Part shown: positions 38,788 to 49,629 of the stretch, one piece after another | Layout: every line of letters begins with the position of its first letter | Numbering within the stretch: position 1 is the stretch's first letter | DNA from: Paramecium tetraurelia | Lineage: Eukaryota; Ciliophora; Oligohymenophorea; Peniculida; Parameciidae | Length of the DNA: 64,000 bases | Direction: 5' to 3' | Assembly (NCBI RefSeq): GCF_000165425.1 | Contig: NW_001799100.1 | Coordinates: forward strand, 372,001 to 436,000 | Translations under genes and position numbers: made by a program | The notes under the pieces: generated by a model | What the model saw: the letters and a program-made list of their open reading frames with translations, nothing else | Database searches by the model: none | Told to the model about the DNA's origin: nothing

Positions 38788-40620
38788 TCATTTTTTCTTC
38801 TTAATTTTTCTATCACTTAATGAACCCAATAGCATCCACATATTTTCATCATTAGGGTAGCCAACAACTGGATAGTCAGAATGTTACTCTTCCTTTATTT
38901 AAGGTAATTAATCTGCAAATATGAGATATCAATAATACAGATCTATGGCAGTGATTGTTTTAGAGGATTTTATGGAGGGAATAAGACATCAAGAGTTAAC
39001 TTGAATCCATCATCTAACATTCTTGGTATATACATCTTTAGCAATGGACTTGATTCCTCTATGCAAGGATTAGTATTAACTTCTATTAACCATACCTCAA
39101 GATCGGCATCTAAAATAAAATCAAATCCGAATATCTCAAAGCAGTATTTCCTGTCTTCAAAGTTTATCTTATTCTTTACAGAATTAAAGACCATCCATAT
39201 CCTCTCTTTCATTTTATTAATTAACTAAAATATATTTGATTATATACATCTTAAACGTTGCATTTAATATTTTATGAATTTAAATAATCCTGATAATTCT
39301 TAAAAGACAATTGATTTCCATCCTCAAATTAACCATAATTCTGGGAGTATTTCTGAATAGCATTATTTGTCAAATGAACAAATGTATTTTCTATGTTGTA
39401 TGTGAAATCTTCAGATGAAGTTCTAATATACCCTTCTGCAAAGAAATATGCATCTAAATCATGAGTTACCAAACCCCACACTCTTATATCAAATTTTCTC
39501 TTATTAATCAATGCAGGGCGTTCTATGTATTTCTGAATAACAAAAGAATGTGATTTTATTATACATTGTCCTGCTGGCTATTATTTGATATTTTGATTAG
39601 CATCTTTCTTTGTAATTTAGGCACTCTGAACTTATTTTGGGATATCCTCATCTCCTGATGATTCATCTTTTTAATTTAATGCTTTCTCTTTTAATCCCTC
39701 TTAAAACTCGAGATACCAACTTAACTAAAGTCTCTAGATTATCAAAAATTTAGATTCCTCTTCCTCTATTTAAAAATGTTGGTTTCAATAGCCACATATA
39801 TGTAGATTCCTCTGCTAAGAAAGTGTTGTTCAATTATATTTTGGCGAATTATGAGGCAGGTTCTCTTTAATATGAATTACAAAAGTTTCCTCTTAATCTT
39901 CTTTTTACATCTAACATCTATTTTGATGTAGGCTTTTTAGGGGCAAATTACTCATAGGTCTTAAGAAACTGTGCTATATTGTAATCGCAATTCTCATCAC
40001 TAAAGTCAATGACAAATGTTAATGGAGTATAATCAAATACATTTAACTTATGTTTCTATTGTATATCTTTAATAACTTTTACATCGCAATATATAGACAG
40101 ATTTTTAATTAGATAGGATTTATTTGATATTTCTTTATGATGTTCGAAATGATTAACAAGTTACTTATAATTTTAACTTAAAATAAGTCTTTCATATCTA
40201 TAACCTCTTTCGCTTTGTTACCACTTAAAATTTACGAGCATCGAGCTTGAGTCATTTGTCTCTTTCCATTATAATCTTTTTGCCATAATTCTTTTCACTA
40301 AGGCCTCATTGTTACCCCATCCAATAAAATACTTGTTACTACATTACAAATACTTTTAAACTAAAATCTTGAGAAGCTGGCTTAAATTGATTCCGGTTTT
40401 TTGAGAAACTAATTGATTTTGGGTTCAACTTTCTTGTAACATTTGGTAATTACTCAGATCTTTGAGCTAATTTCTCTTTGGTTTTGCTTTTCTTATGTTG
40501 CAACTAATATTATGTAAATTGAGGTTTTATTTGAGGACTCTAAGACTTGCACTTAGTTTCGGTTTTGTTTCTTGGCCTTCTGCTATCCAAATTAATTGTT
40601 GATTCTTCAGACAAATTCAT
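38788..40620 (-). CDS. tubulin-tyrosine-ligase-like (TTLL) protein
   Basis: ATG 40618-40620 (MNLSEESTINLDSRRPRN) to TGA 38788-38790 (SDRKIKKKK). There are several short introns, of which a 26-nt one near the 3' end (GTATTATTGATATC...TGCAG) is certain; I did not solve all of them, so the length is roughly 570-590 aa. The N-terminus is a basic, disordered lead. The TTL/ATP-grasp core has KFDIRVWGLVTHDL, FTYNIENTFVHLTNNAIQ, KYCFEIFGFDFILDADLEVW and LIEVNTNPCIEESSPLL, which includes the conserved metal and ATP ligands of the family. TTLLs add glutamate or glycine to tubulin tails of cilia and cortex. Which amino acid is added cannot be told here. Confidence 0.9.
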
Positions 40621-40944
40621 TATTAATATATTAATGAAAAAACTAAAAATGTCATGATTATTTAATTCAAGACTATTCTAAAATTTTATCAATGTATATT
40701 GAGTTATTAAAAAATCCATTTTTATTTATTTGGCTCAATTATTTTCGACTTCTCTTATTGATTAAGTCAATATATATTTTTATTACTTTTATCATAATAT
40801 ACAGATAATAATAATAAAGATTATTAATGGAAATTACTTTAAAAATTACATTAATAAATAGAAAATATTGTTTAAAATGACTCTCTTGGTTTCTGCTTTA
40901 GGTTCTATAATTTCGAATTATTTATCAACTATTCATTAATTTAT
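40621..40944. other. 324-bp divergent intergenic region
   Basis: AT-rich spacer between the TTLL and J-domain genes. Nothing else was recognised. Confidence 0.3.
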
Positions 40945-41700
40945 ATGCTTTTTAATAAAAGAATCTGGAAAAAATTAATTTATCCAACTCCCCGATACTA
41001 TTTTTTCCAGCCACCGTTATTTGATGCTAATAAGGATTATTATAAAGTACTGAATTGCACTTAAACTGCTTCAGAACAAACACTAAAATAAGAATATTAT
41101 AAATTAGCTAAATAATATCATCCAGATATCAACAAAGGCAATGAAGAAAAATTCAAACAAATAACAGAAGCTTGGGATGTATATTTCTAATATGTAGATA
41201 GGTTTTATCAGATAAACATAGAAAATAATAGTATGATGCTGCAAGAACATATAATACAGATTTCATTAAACACACTTCGAATTCTTATGGTTACAATCAA
41301 TCTAATTAGCAACACTCTTCCAGAAGTTTAAAATTATTACATTATTAAAGGCAATGCCAATCATTAGTAATTTTCCAAAGAGCAGATGGAACAAATGTAA
41401 AAATAGGCTGAAGAAATTATGAAAATGTTTTAAAGTGGCCAATTCAACTAATTTTCTTAAGCATTCAAACAAGCAACTAAAAATGACCCAAAATTCAAAA
41501 ATGTTCACACCTTTATCAATCTTGCTGAAAAAGCAGAGGAGTATTTTAAAGAGAGATAAAAAACTCATTTAGAAAATGAAATTAAAAAAGAGTAAAATTT
41601 TTCAAATTTTGCGAACAAAGAAGACAAACTGAAATAATCTGTGAATAACATTGCATAAGGAATGAAAAGTATTTGGAATAAGATTTAAAAAAATAAATGA
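40945..41700 (+). CDS. J-domain (DnaJ-like) protein, possibly mitochondrial, 235 aa
   Basis: ATG 40945 to TGA 41698-41700. Introns of 23 nt (GTATATTTCTAATATGTAGA...) and 25 nt (GTTTAAAATTATTAC...) leave 236 codons. The first roughly 30 residues (MLFNKRIWKKLIYPTPRYYF) are basic and aromatic without acids, as in a mitochondrial presequence. The J domain follows: DYYKVLNCTQTASEQTLKQE, YYKLAKQYHPDINKG with the HPD triad, and EAWDVLSDKHRKQQYD. The rest is a helical, charged C-terminal region (EEIMKMFQSGQFNQFSQAF) without a Gly/Phe or zinc region, so this is a class III J-protein. It would recruit an Hsp70. Confidence 0.88.
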
Positions 41701-41720
41701 CTATATTAATTAATTAATTT

Positions 41721-42499
41721 ATGAGAGAAGATATCTAAATACATTCGGTAGACTGTTCTGAATATATGTGTGTGATATGTCTTCAGGTTTTCTATAAGCC
41801 AATAATAACATAGTGTGGGTATAAGATCATTTTTAACGTAGGCATAATTTTTGTGGCAAATGTATCAGTGAATGGATGCAGAAAAAAAAGCAATGCCCTT
41901 ATTGCAGAAAAGAGTACTAGAACTACAACTTTTACTAAAAGGATGAAGTCATGACTTTAAAATTAGAACACTTAGAGGTCTCTTGTTTAAAATGCGATAA
42001 ATGGTTTGGACAATTAAAAGATTTAAAAAGTCATCGCTAATCTCAATGCACATCACCAAAGCAGACAGACTAATTGCATGAAACCTTAGTTATTCAAGAC
42101 GATCCTGAGGACCTTGTTTAAACAATTTTCAACGAAATTAATTCAATTAAAAAGTAATAGAATTATAATTCACTTTTGAACATTGAAAATGAGTATATGG
42201 AATTACTGAAAGTTCATCCTAACGATTAGATGATAAGAAAAAAAATAAAGATTGATTATAATGACGATTAAATACAAGAACAGCCTGATGTTTTAGAATT
42301 AGAGCAAGAAGAAATTTGCATTTTCAAACACTCATAAAAATATATATTAAAGCAATGTAAGAAAAGGCTTGAATGTCAAAATAAATTTCTTAAAGAGATA
42401 ATGGAAGGCTAATATAGAATAGAAACAAAAGAATTTTTTTATTAAGTTCTTGGCTATAGGAATTATATAGTGTCTCACCACTAATTCTAGTTGATTTGA
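41721..42499 (+). CDS. RING-finger protein, probable E3 ubiquitin ligase, 251 aa
   Basis: ATG 41721 to TGA 42497-42499. One 23-nt intron (GTATAAGATCATTTTTAACGTAG) inside the RING leaves 252 codons. The N-terminal RING reads CVICLQVFYKPIITQCGHNF, then CGKCISEW and CPYCRKEY: C3HC4 ligands all present. A second pair, SCLKCDKWFGQLKDLKSH followed by C, lies about 25 residues on and looks like a TRAF-type or degenerate zinc finger. The remainder is helical and acidic, with a Cys/Lys segment (ILKQCKKRLECQNKF). It is only 20 bp from the J-protein gene on the same strand. Confidence 0.88.
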
Positions 42500-43666
42500 T
42501 AATAAGTTAAAGATTATATTGTAATTTAAATTAATGCATGAATATCTTATTTGAATTCCATAAGTAATTCGAAATTATTTATTGTAATAAAGACAATAAA
42601 TAATTTTAGATGAAGATTAAATTTCTGGTTAACAAAAAAAATAAGTTTACATTGTTATACTATGAATAAATTAGGGGCTCCTATTTAGAAGGTGTGGCTT
42701 ACTTTTTATGATTAGAAATACTAAATTTTATTATATTTTTATGACAACTTTAATATAAAAATTATTTCACAAATGTTGCTTTTAATTTCAAAAGATGGGA
42801 TAAATATTTTGTTTGTCAAAAATATTACAAAAAGAGGTTGATATATCCTATTTTCATAATAAGATAATGAATTAGATTAGAATTTTATTTTAATAAAAAT
42901 GTTGTATGCAAATTCTAACAAAATTTAGAGTAAGTGAAACTATTAAATTGAAATCTGTTAACTACAAGAGGGATTAATAATATATTTTTAAGTTTCAAAA
43001 GATATGGGATTAAGAGTTTTGATAAAAAAAGTGAATAAAGCATATTTATATTTAAGCTAAATTTATTAAAAAAAATGTAATAAATATATTAAAAGAAAGA
43101 TATTTTTTAATTAATTAATTCAATCTATATTATCTTTATCTATTAATTTATTGAATTTCTTAGAAAATATAAATGATATATAAAATCTTTCTAAGGAGGT
43201 AAATATAATTCCTTTTAGAATTTGATTTAATACCTGTTTCTATAATTTTCAAGTTGTTTAAAAAGAATCAATTATATTAGTTAGCGGAGCGTAATTATTC
43301 GGTATAAGTTTTACGAGATCATAATAAATCATCTACCTAAACTTAATCTCTACTTATAGAGGGATTAATTAATTAATAATATCAATATCATTGATTTATT
43401 AAGGATTTTTTCTTAATAAAATATAAGATTTATCTAATCACCTTTGAATCTTTGAAATAATGGAAGTGATAATAGCTTCTGAAATAGCAATAATAATTAA
43501 AAATACTAAATACTTAATTTTGTATGTTAAAACAAAACAGATTTTGATTTGATTCGGCACATAAAATTATGGTACTAAACAGTGGATAGGATGCTTTTAA
43601 AAAGAATTGATTTCTGTTTTTTTATTAATTTTATTGTGGATTGTTATTTATAAAAAATTGATTTTA
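42500..43666. other. 1.17-kb gene-free AT-rich region
   Basis: The longest gap in the window, between the RING gene and a CDPK gene on the same strand. Frames in it are short and of poor codon composition on both strands. I could fold no tRNA. It may hold a non-coding RNA, a decayed gene or simply spacer. Confidence 0.35.
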
Positions 43667-45118
43667 ATGGAGATTAAAATTTCTTCAAACACTTTTAAAT
43701 AATAAAAATCAAAACGTTAAAATTTTGAATAAGAAAAATCGTTATCGCAAGGTCCAAATAGCAGAGTTATGAGAATTGAACATTAAGGAATTAGAAAGTA
43801 ATTTGAATTAATATTTATGAAAGAACTCTTAAAAGAGTACCAAAGGATTAAACTCTAAATGAGATTAAGATACTGTAATAGTTGGATCATCCAAATATTT
43901 TGAAATTATATGAATTCTATGAAGACAATAATGAATACTGTCTGATTACTGATTATTGGGAGGGAGGAGATCTGTATGAATATCTATGCAAACATGATGA
44001 AATTGATGAATATGACATGGCTCAAATAATGAAGCAACTATTTTCTATTTTGCATTACATACATTCTAAAAAAATTGTTCATCGAGATATCAAAAGGTAA
44101 TAAATTTAAATTAATTTAAGTGAAAACATTTTAGTTGAAAAACAAGAAGATGGTTGTATTTTGATAAAAATGATTGATTGGGGAATGTATTAATAAGTAA
44201 ATATAAAATAGCGCAACTTAATTTTAAAATGGATCTAAATTATATACAACTGTGGGTACGCCATATTATATGGCACCAGAAGTATTTAAATAATGTTATG
44301 ATGAAAAATGTGATATATGGAGTAGTGGCATACTATTGTATGAGATAGTAACAGGAAATTTACCTTTTTATGCTCGATAGGCAGATGAAATTCAAAGAAA
44401 AATTTTAGATACTAAGCCGAATTTTGATTTACCTGTATTTTAAAAATGCTCTCCTGAACTTAATAATCTCGTTAGATTATTGCTTAATAAGGATCCAGAA
44501 AAACGACCTTCAGCTAAAGAATTGCTTGATCATGAATTTTTTTAATTGAAAAAAGAGAGAAAGGCTTCATAAGAATTCAATACTTGTTTTTAAGAGAGCG
44601 TAAGTAGATTAATCGAGTTTCGAGTTAAGAATAAATTGCAATAGGCTGTTCTTTCGTTTATGGGTTCATTCCAACAGACTCCAGAGGAAGAGAGATAATT
44701 AATTAGAATTTTCAATGAAATTGATGTAGATAGAGATGGGAAATTAACATGTGACGAATTGGCTATGGCTTTGCAAAAGATATATATGTATGATGAATTG
44801 CAGGCACAAATGTAAGCCAGTATTCTAATGGAATAAATTGATATAGATAACAATGGATTTTTGGAATATTCAGAATTTATTATGGCTTGTTCTTAGAGAA
44901 AAGTACTCCTCACAGAAAGTAATTTGAAAAATGCTTTTCAATAATTTGATTTAAATGGTGATGGAGTAATTAGTGTTTAAGAAATAAAAAAAGTGTTGGA
45001 AGGTAATGAAAGCATCACAGATGAGAAATGGCAAGAAGTTATATAGGAAGTAGATACTAATGGAGATGGCGAAGTGAGTTATGAGGAATTTTTAGTTATG
45101 ATGAAATAATTATTATGA
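43667..45118 (+). CDS. calcium-dependent protein kinase with four EF hands and DWG motif, 458 aa
   Basis: ATG 43667 (MEIKISSNTFKQQKSKRQ) to TGA 45116-45118. Introns of 26, 24 and 25 nt give 459 codons. The kinase domain is divergent at its start: the Gly loop reads LSQGPNSRVMR, and the lysine is in RKTLKRV. The rest is standard: NEIKILQQLDHPNILKLYEF, HSKKIVHRDIKSENIL, then IDWGIAT with Trp in place of Phe in DFG, and VGTPYYMAPEVF. After the junction helix come four calcium loops: DVDRDGKLTCDE, DIDNNGFLEYSE, DLNGDGVISVQE and DTNGDGEVSYEE, all with good Asp/Glu ligands. CDPKs are direct calcium sensors-effectors. Its stop codon overlaps the next gene's start. Confidence 0.92.
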
Positions 45119-46049
45119 ATTTTAATAAATTACTTTGGTCTGATGTAGAGAGAGTACCTTAGTTTACATCTAAGGTGGAATTGCTCAATGTGAAGTATGA
45201 TCAAGACTACGAGGAAATCATGGATTATTTCAGAGCCATTGTCAAATCAGAGGAAATTAGTGAAAGAGTCTTTGATTTAACAGGCATCATAATTCATAAG
45301 TTGCCATCAAATTATAATGCGTATTTCATACGAAGAAAATGTTTGAGATAATTGAAGTTAGATTTAAATAGAGAGATGGAATTTATAAATGAGGTTACAA
45401 TAGCGAATTAGAAGGTTTATTAAATTTGGTAAGATAACATTTTATGTTATTAAGGGAACATAGAAGATAGGTGATAGAGGAGCTGAATGATTTCAAAGGT
45501 GAGATTGAATTTCTCCACAAAATTTTTGATGAAGATAATAAAAATTATCATGGATGGTCCTATCGAGTTTGGTTGTGTGACAGATTCAAAATATATGATG
45601 CAGAACTAATAGATGTCTAATATTATTTGGATGAAGATATCGGTAATAATTCTGCTTGGAATTACAGGTATTTTTTATTGTCTAAAATGCCTCTTGATTT
45701 TAATGCAGAATTAGAATATATAAAGAATGCAATTAGATTGAAACAAGATAATGAAGCAGCATGGAACTATTTGAGAGGTTGGTTTAAAATGTTTAAATTC
45801 AAAAATGATTAGGAAAACCCTTATAAGACATACGTTCAATTCAATTTGAAAGATTTTAACTTGCTTGAATTTCTAAACGAGGTGGGATTAACCAATAGAT
45901 TTGCTTTAAGTCTAAAGATTCAATATCTATTATAAGATGGAAATTATAAAGATGCAATAGAAATATGTGAGAATCTTCAGAATTTAGATTTGATTCGAAT
46001 AAAATATTGGCAGTATATGAAGAACTAAATAATTGGATTGATTTAGTGA
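45115..46049 (+). CDS. FNTA: protein prenyltransferase alpha subunit (farnesyl/geranylgeranyl type I), 302 aa
   Basis: ATG 45115 overlaps the CDPK stop by four bases (ATGA); TGA is at 46047-46049. A 26-nt intron (GTAAGATAACATTTTATG...) leaves 303 codons. The family entry motif is LLWSDVERVPQ, followed by YEEIMDYFRAIVKSEEISER. The helical-hairpin repeats have the PPTA pattern: SNYNAYFIRRKCL, VYQIWEHRRQVIEEL, NYHGWSYRVWLCDRF, NSAWNYRYFLLSK, NEAAWNYLRG. These give the Lys/Tyr/Arg residues that hold the isoprenoid diphosphate together with the beta subunit. The shared alpha subunit serves both FTase and GGTase I, which modify CaaX proteins such as Ras/Rho. No other ATG could serve as start without losing the N-terminal WSDV motif. 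Confidence 0.92.
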
Positions 46050-46125
46050 TTTGTTATAAAATCCTGCAATAATTCGAACATTATTTATCAAGTAGAATAA
46101 CGATGTAATATTTTTAAATGAAATA

Positions 46126-47488
46126 TCAACTCGTTAAGTTCACATTAATATTGGCCTCTTTAGCCAATCTCAGAATTGCTGCCATTCTAACAGCCTTCTT
46201 TGCAGCTTCATCTAAATCTTCTGTAAACATCATGTTAAATCCAGACTCCTCAATCAACTTCTTAGCCTCTTCAACCTTTGTTCCTTTCATTCTCAACACC
46301 ATCGGCTTTTTCATTCCCAATACAGTTAATCCTTTAAGTAAACCCAAAACGATTTGATCACACCTTGGAATAATGATGACTTAGATACCTTGCAATACCA
46401 GCAAAGATATTCACTAGGATGGCTTCAACATTGGGATCTTTATCCATGATCTTTAAGGCAGATACAATCTCCTGATCTGTAGCTTTACCTCCTACATCTA
46501 AGAAATTAGCAGGAGATCCTTCATACTGTTTGATTAAATCCATTGTAGCCATAGCTAATCCTGCTCCATTTACCATACATCCGATATTTCCATCTAAGGC
46601 TATATAATTAAGTCCATGTTTTTAAGCTTCTACTTCTTTCCAATCCTTCTATCTTACATCCTCCATATGGAATATTGCATGTTATCTAAATTACGAATTG
46701 TCATCGATATTTAATTTCTGATCACATATGATCAAATTGCCTTGTAAATCAATACCAAGTGGATTAATTTCTAATAGAGTTGCATCGGTTTACAAAAAGA
46801 TATCAAACATGTGTTTCAAAATCTTTATGAAATTAATAGATTTGTTACTTCAGTCATTTACTTTTGTTAAATTGGATTTAATTTGTACACCTTCGAAACG
46901 CTCTCGTAAATAGAGGAATCAATCTCTTCAACTGCATTTGGCATTTCGATCGAAAACTTCTTAATGTAATTTGGATCACTCTCCTCAATATGAATACCTC
47001 CTTTTTCCGATGCCACAATACCCAATCCTCCTGTGTTTCGGTCTAGTAGTATTGATAAATATAGCTCCTTCCTCAAAAAGTTACGTTCTACTACATAAAC
47101 CATCTCACATTTCTTCCCCAAACTCCCAGTTTACTTAGTAATCAATGTATTTCCTAGCATTTTAGATGCGTATTCTCTCACGTCCTCAGGAGTAGATGCT
47201 ATATGTATTCCCTATGTATATGTTCATCAATACACTATTAAATCCATTCTCCTTGAAGTATCCCTTGCCTCTACCTCCTGTATGCACTTGAGCCTTTACA
47301 ACTACATCTGTGAATGAATTCTTATCAGATCCTTCCTATATTATTCTAGCCGCTGCTTTGTATGCTTCGTCTGCAGTCTTACAGATCCTCCCAGGAGGTA
47401 TTGGTAATTGGAAGGATTTGAAAAATTCTGCTGTTTAATACTCATGAAGAGACAGAAGATATTTTGGAATTCGATGGAATCTAAACAT
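46126..47488 (-). CDS. succinyl-CoA ligase (succinate-CoA synthetase) beta subunit, mitochondrial
   Basis: ATG 47486-47488 to TGA 46126-46128. The N-terminus ([18 protein letters not shown]) is a basic presequence running into the conserved LHEYQ that opens the ATP-grasp domain. Then come [15 protein letters not shown], a nucleotide-binding strand; [24 protein letters not shown]; and in the C-terminal ligase domain [31 protein letters not shown] and ILVNIFAGI. It ends ANINVNLTS. Several short introns are needed (for example around 46370, 46600 and 47215), not all solved. The enzyme makes ATP or GTP from succinyl-CoA in the TCA cycle; which nucleotide is used cannot be told. It is 31 bp from the next gene on the same strand. 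Confidence 0.92.
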
Positions 47489-47519
47489 TAAAGATATGAA
47501 TTTATTATTATATAAATTA

Positions 47520-49576
47520 TCATTACCATAATCTGCTTTTCATATTATCTAATTAATCTATATCTTTGTTATTTTTATCTAATTTTTCTAAAATATTTTC
47601 TAATTATGGTAATGATCCAATAACATTTTCAATATCAAGGTTTCCTTAAAAATTTTTCATTTCTAAAAATTATCTTAAATGGACATTTTCACCAATGGCT
47701 GGCACTTTTATTAAATCTTACAAATATTATTATAAGTTTAAGCTCCTTAAGTTCGGACTAATTTATTATAATGCAGCCGTGGTCTTAAATGGTAATTATG
47801 GCAATTATTGATATCTAATTATATATATAATATGTACCTTTATTTCAACAAGTAATGTAATTCATCGAATTAACTAAATCTTTTCCATATTATGTGCTTC
47901 TAATCCCCAAAACTTATTTAAAATGAATATCTAAAGAACTTCTCTCCATCCTTGCCATGGAACTCCTCATAACCAATATTTTTTATGTATAATTTTACAA
48001 TTTATTCACTATCTGTTATGATTTATCTTTGCATATTCCTCACTAGATCTTCAATCTATTGTGGCATACCAATAAATCTAAATAACAACGATATATGGTA
48101 TTGCCTATCATTCAGAAGTAATTTCATAAATATTTCCAATTCTTGTTTCCTCTCCTCTATTTCCTCATTTGTTAATTTGATTAATGTTTTTTGAGGAAAT
48201 GGTGGAAAATTCTTAGTTTCTAATTGACTCTTCATTTGCTCACAAAACTCAAAAAATTCTTTGAACCTCTTTTACACAACAAAGGTTTCATTATCAAATT
48301 ACACTACAAGAGTATATTGTAAAAATGATTGATTATTACTTTTTATAGTTTAGTGTTCGGTGATATGCACTTACATATATGGTAAATATTCAGATTAGAC
48401 ATCCCATTTTTGTTTTCGAATAGGTTGGATCTATTTAATTGCTAATGAAGATTTCTGATTGCTTTGAATATTATTGATTTATTTTATTTCATCCACCAAG
48501 GCTTTCTCTTATTGTGATAACTCTATAAAATCCATAAACGATTATGTAATCAGGTCCAATTTGCTTATAATGGCATTTAAATATCTTTAAATGTTGTTGA
48601 TAAGTTGCAAGTCTTGGCTATCTTAAATTTATTTAACAAAGAAGTTGAGAGACAACAATTCATTTGGATGTTACTCAAAGTAATCAGCATTCTCATAGAT
48701 ATAAGATTGGTGCCATTCGAAAATCTCAGATACAGATTTCTTCAATTTAAATTGCTTATCTAACCCTACGATTTGACTTTGAAAATATATGGAATGATTT
48801 TTACATTTCTAATTTAACTTCGACATCATCATTAACAATGTTCCATCTCTTCTTCACATCAATTTGCAAAAAGAGGGAGCCCGAATTGGCTTAGGATAAT
48901 TGATAGCAAATACCATTCAAAGTAGAGAGTCTGGCCCTCCTTTCTGAATCTGATAGATCAATGTCTGGAAATTCGTTTCTCCAAAATCCCACACTTTCGA
49001 ATTCGCTAAGATCCTATCTTCGTAGGAAGAGGGTAAAAACCAAGAGCACGGTGTAATCGACAATCCTGAAGAGCGACAGACAATATTCATATATGTGTCC
49101 TTTCAGAGTAAGGTGCAGGGAGTTTACGTAATTAATGAGCAAAGCAAATGATACCAATAAGAAGAGCCAATTAAGAATCCAATAGATTTTGTGGGCAAAG
49201 AACAATGGGACTCGCTTCTTGTATTCGTAACACTAATATTGGTGAATGAATTAAATACCATCAAAAATATTTGCATAATGATTGCTGAGATGTTTACGAA
49301 TAAGACTCCAGACAAATAGTCCCGTTTAGTTTCAGAATAGAAGATAACCAATAAAATCTCGATGAATTCAGCAGCTCTTAGTATAAAAGAATTATTACTA
49401 ATGTCTAGAGTCAACAGTGAAATTCTGAGTATAATAGAATAATTATAGGGGAGAGGTTCGGCTCGTATATTGGAACGAAGATCATAAAAGCGAGCTCCCA
49501 TGGCTAGAATATAAAGGACGCTGATCGAAGCTGGAAGCAAATAACTAAAAGTAATTAAAGCTTCCTAATTAATCAT
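47520..49576 (-). CDS. multi-pass membrane protein with two PX domains, 651 aa
   Basis: ATG 49574-49576 (MINQEALITFSYLLPAS) to TGA 47520-47522. Introns of 26, 24, 28 and 23 nt give 652 codons. Residues 1-205 hold about six hydrophobic helices, including LSGVLFVNISAIIMQIFLM, IYWILNWLFLLVSFALLINY and LFRIVDYTVLLVFTLFL. An acidic linker and a helical region (FKLKKSVSEIFEWHQSYIYE) follow. PX domain 1 runs from VHITEHQTIKSNNQ through FVVQKRFKEFFEF, FPPFPQKTLIKLTNEEIEER to LLLNDRQYH. PX domain 2 runs from LYIKNIGYEEFHGKD through IIWKRFSQFDELHYLL, QLPFKTTAALQL to LQQYLQDLIKVPAIGE. PX domains bind PI3P-type lipids, so the protein could tether an organelle to endosomes. The TM part is not an obvious known family. 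Confidence 0.8.
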
Positions 49577-49629
49577 TTAATAATAAATATTCTGTATAGC
49601 GCATATTTAAAAATTAAATTATCTAATTT
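49577..49629. promoter_or_regulatory. 53-bp bidirectional promoter space
   Basis: Only 53 A/T-rich bases separate the start codons of the PX membrane protein (leftward) and CCT8 (rightward), so both promoters share it. Confidence 0.4.

Noticed and set aside
43200-43340. Possible tRNA near 43280 (GC-richer patch around GCGGAGCG)
   Set aside because: No acceptor stem, T-loop or anticodon arm could be paired.
47520-49576. N-terminal region as an ABCC-type transporter (TMD0)
   Set aside because: Helix count and a Tyr-Glu-Tyr-Lys-Lys loop gave a loose resemblance, but no ABC nucleotide-binding domain follows; the chain continues into PX domains.
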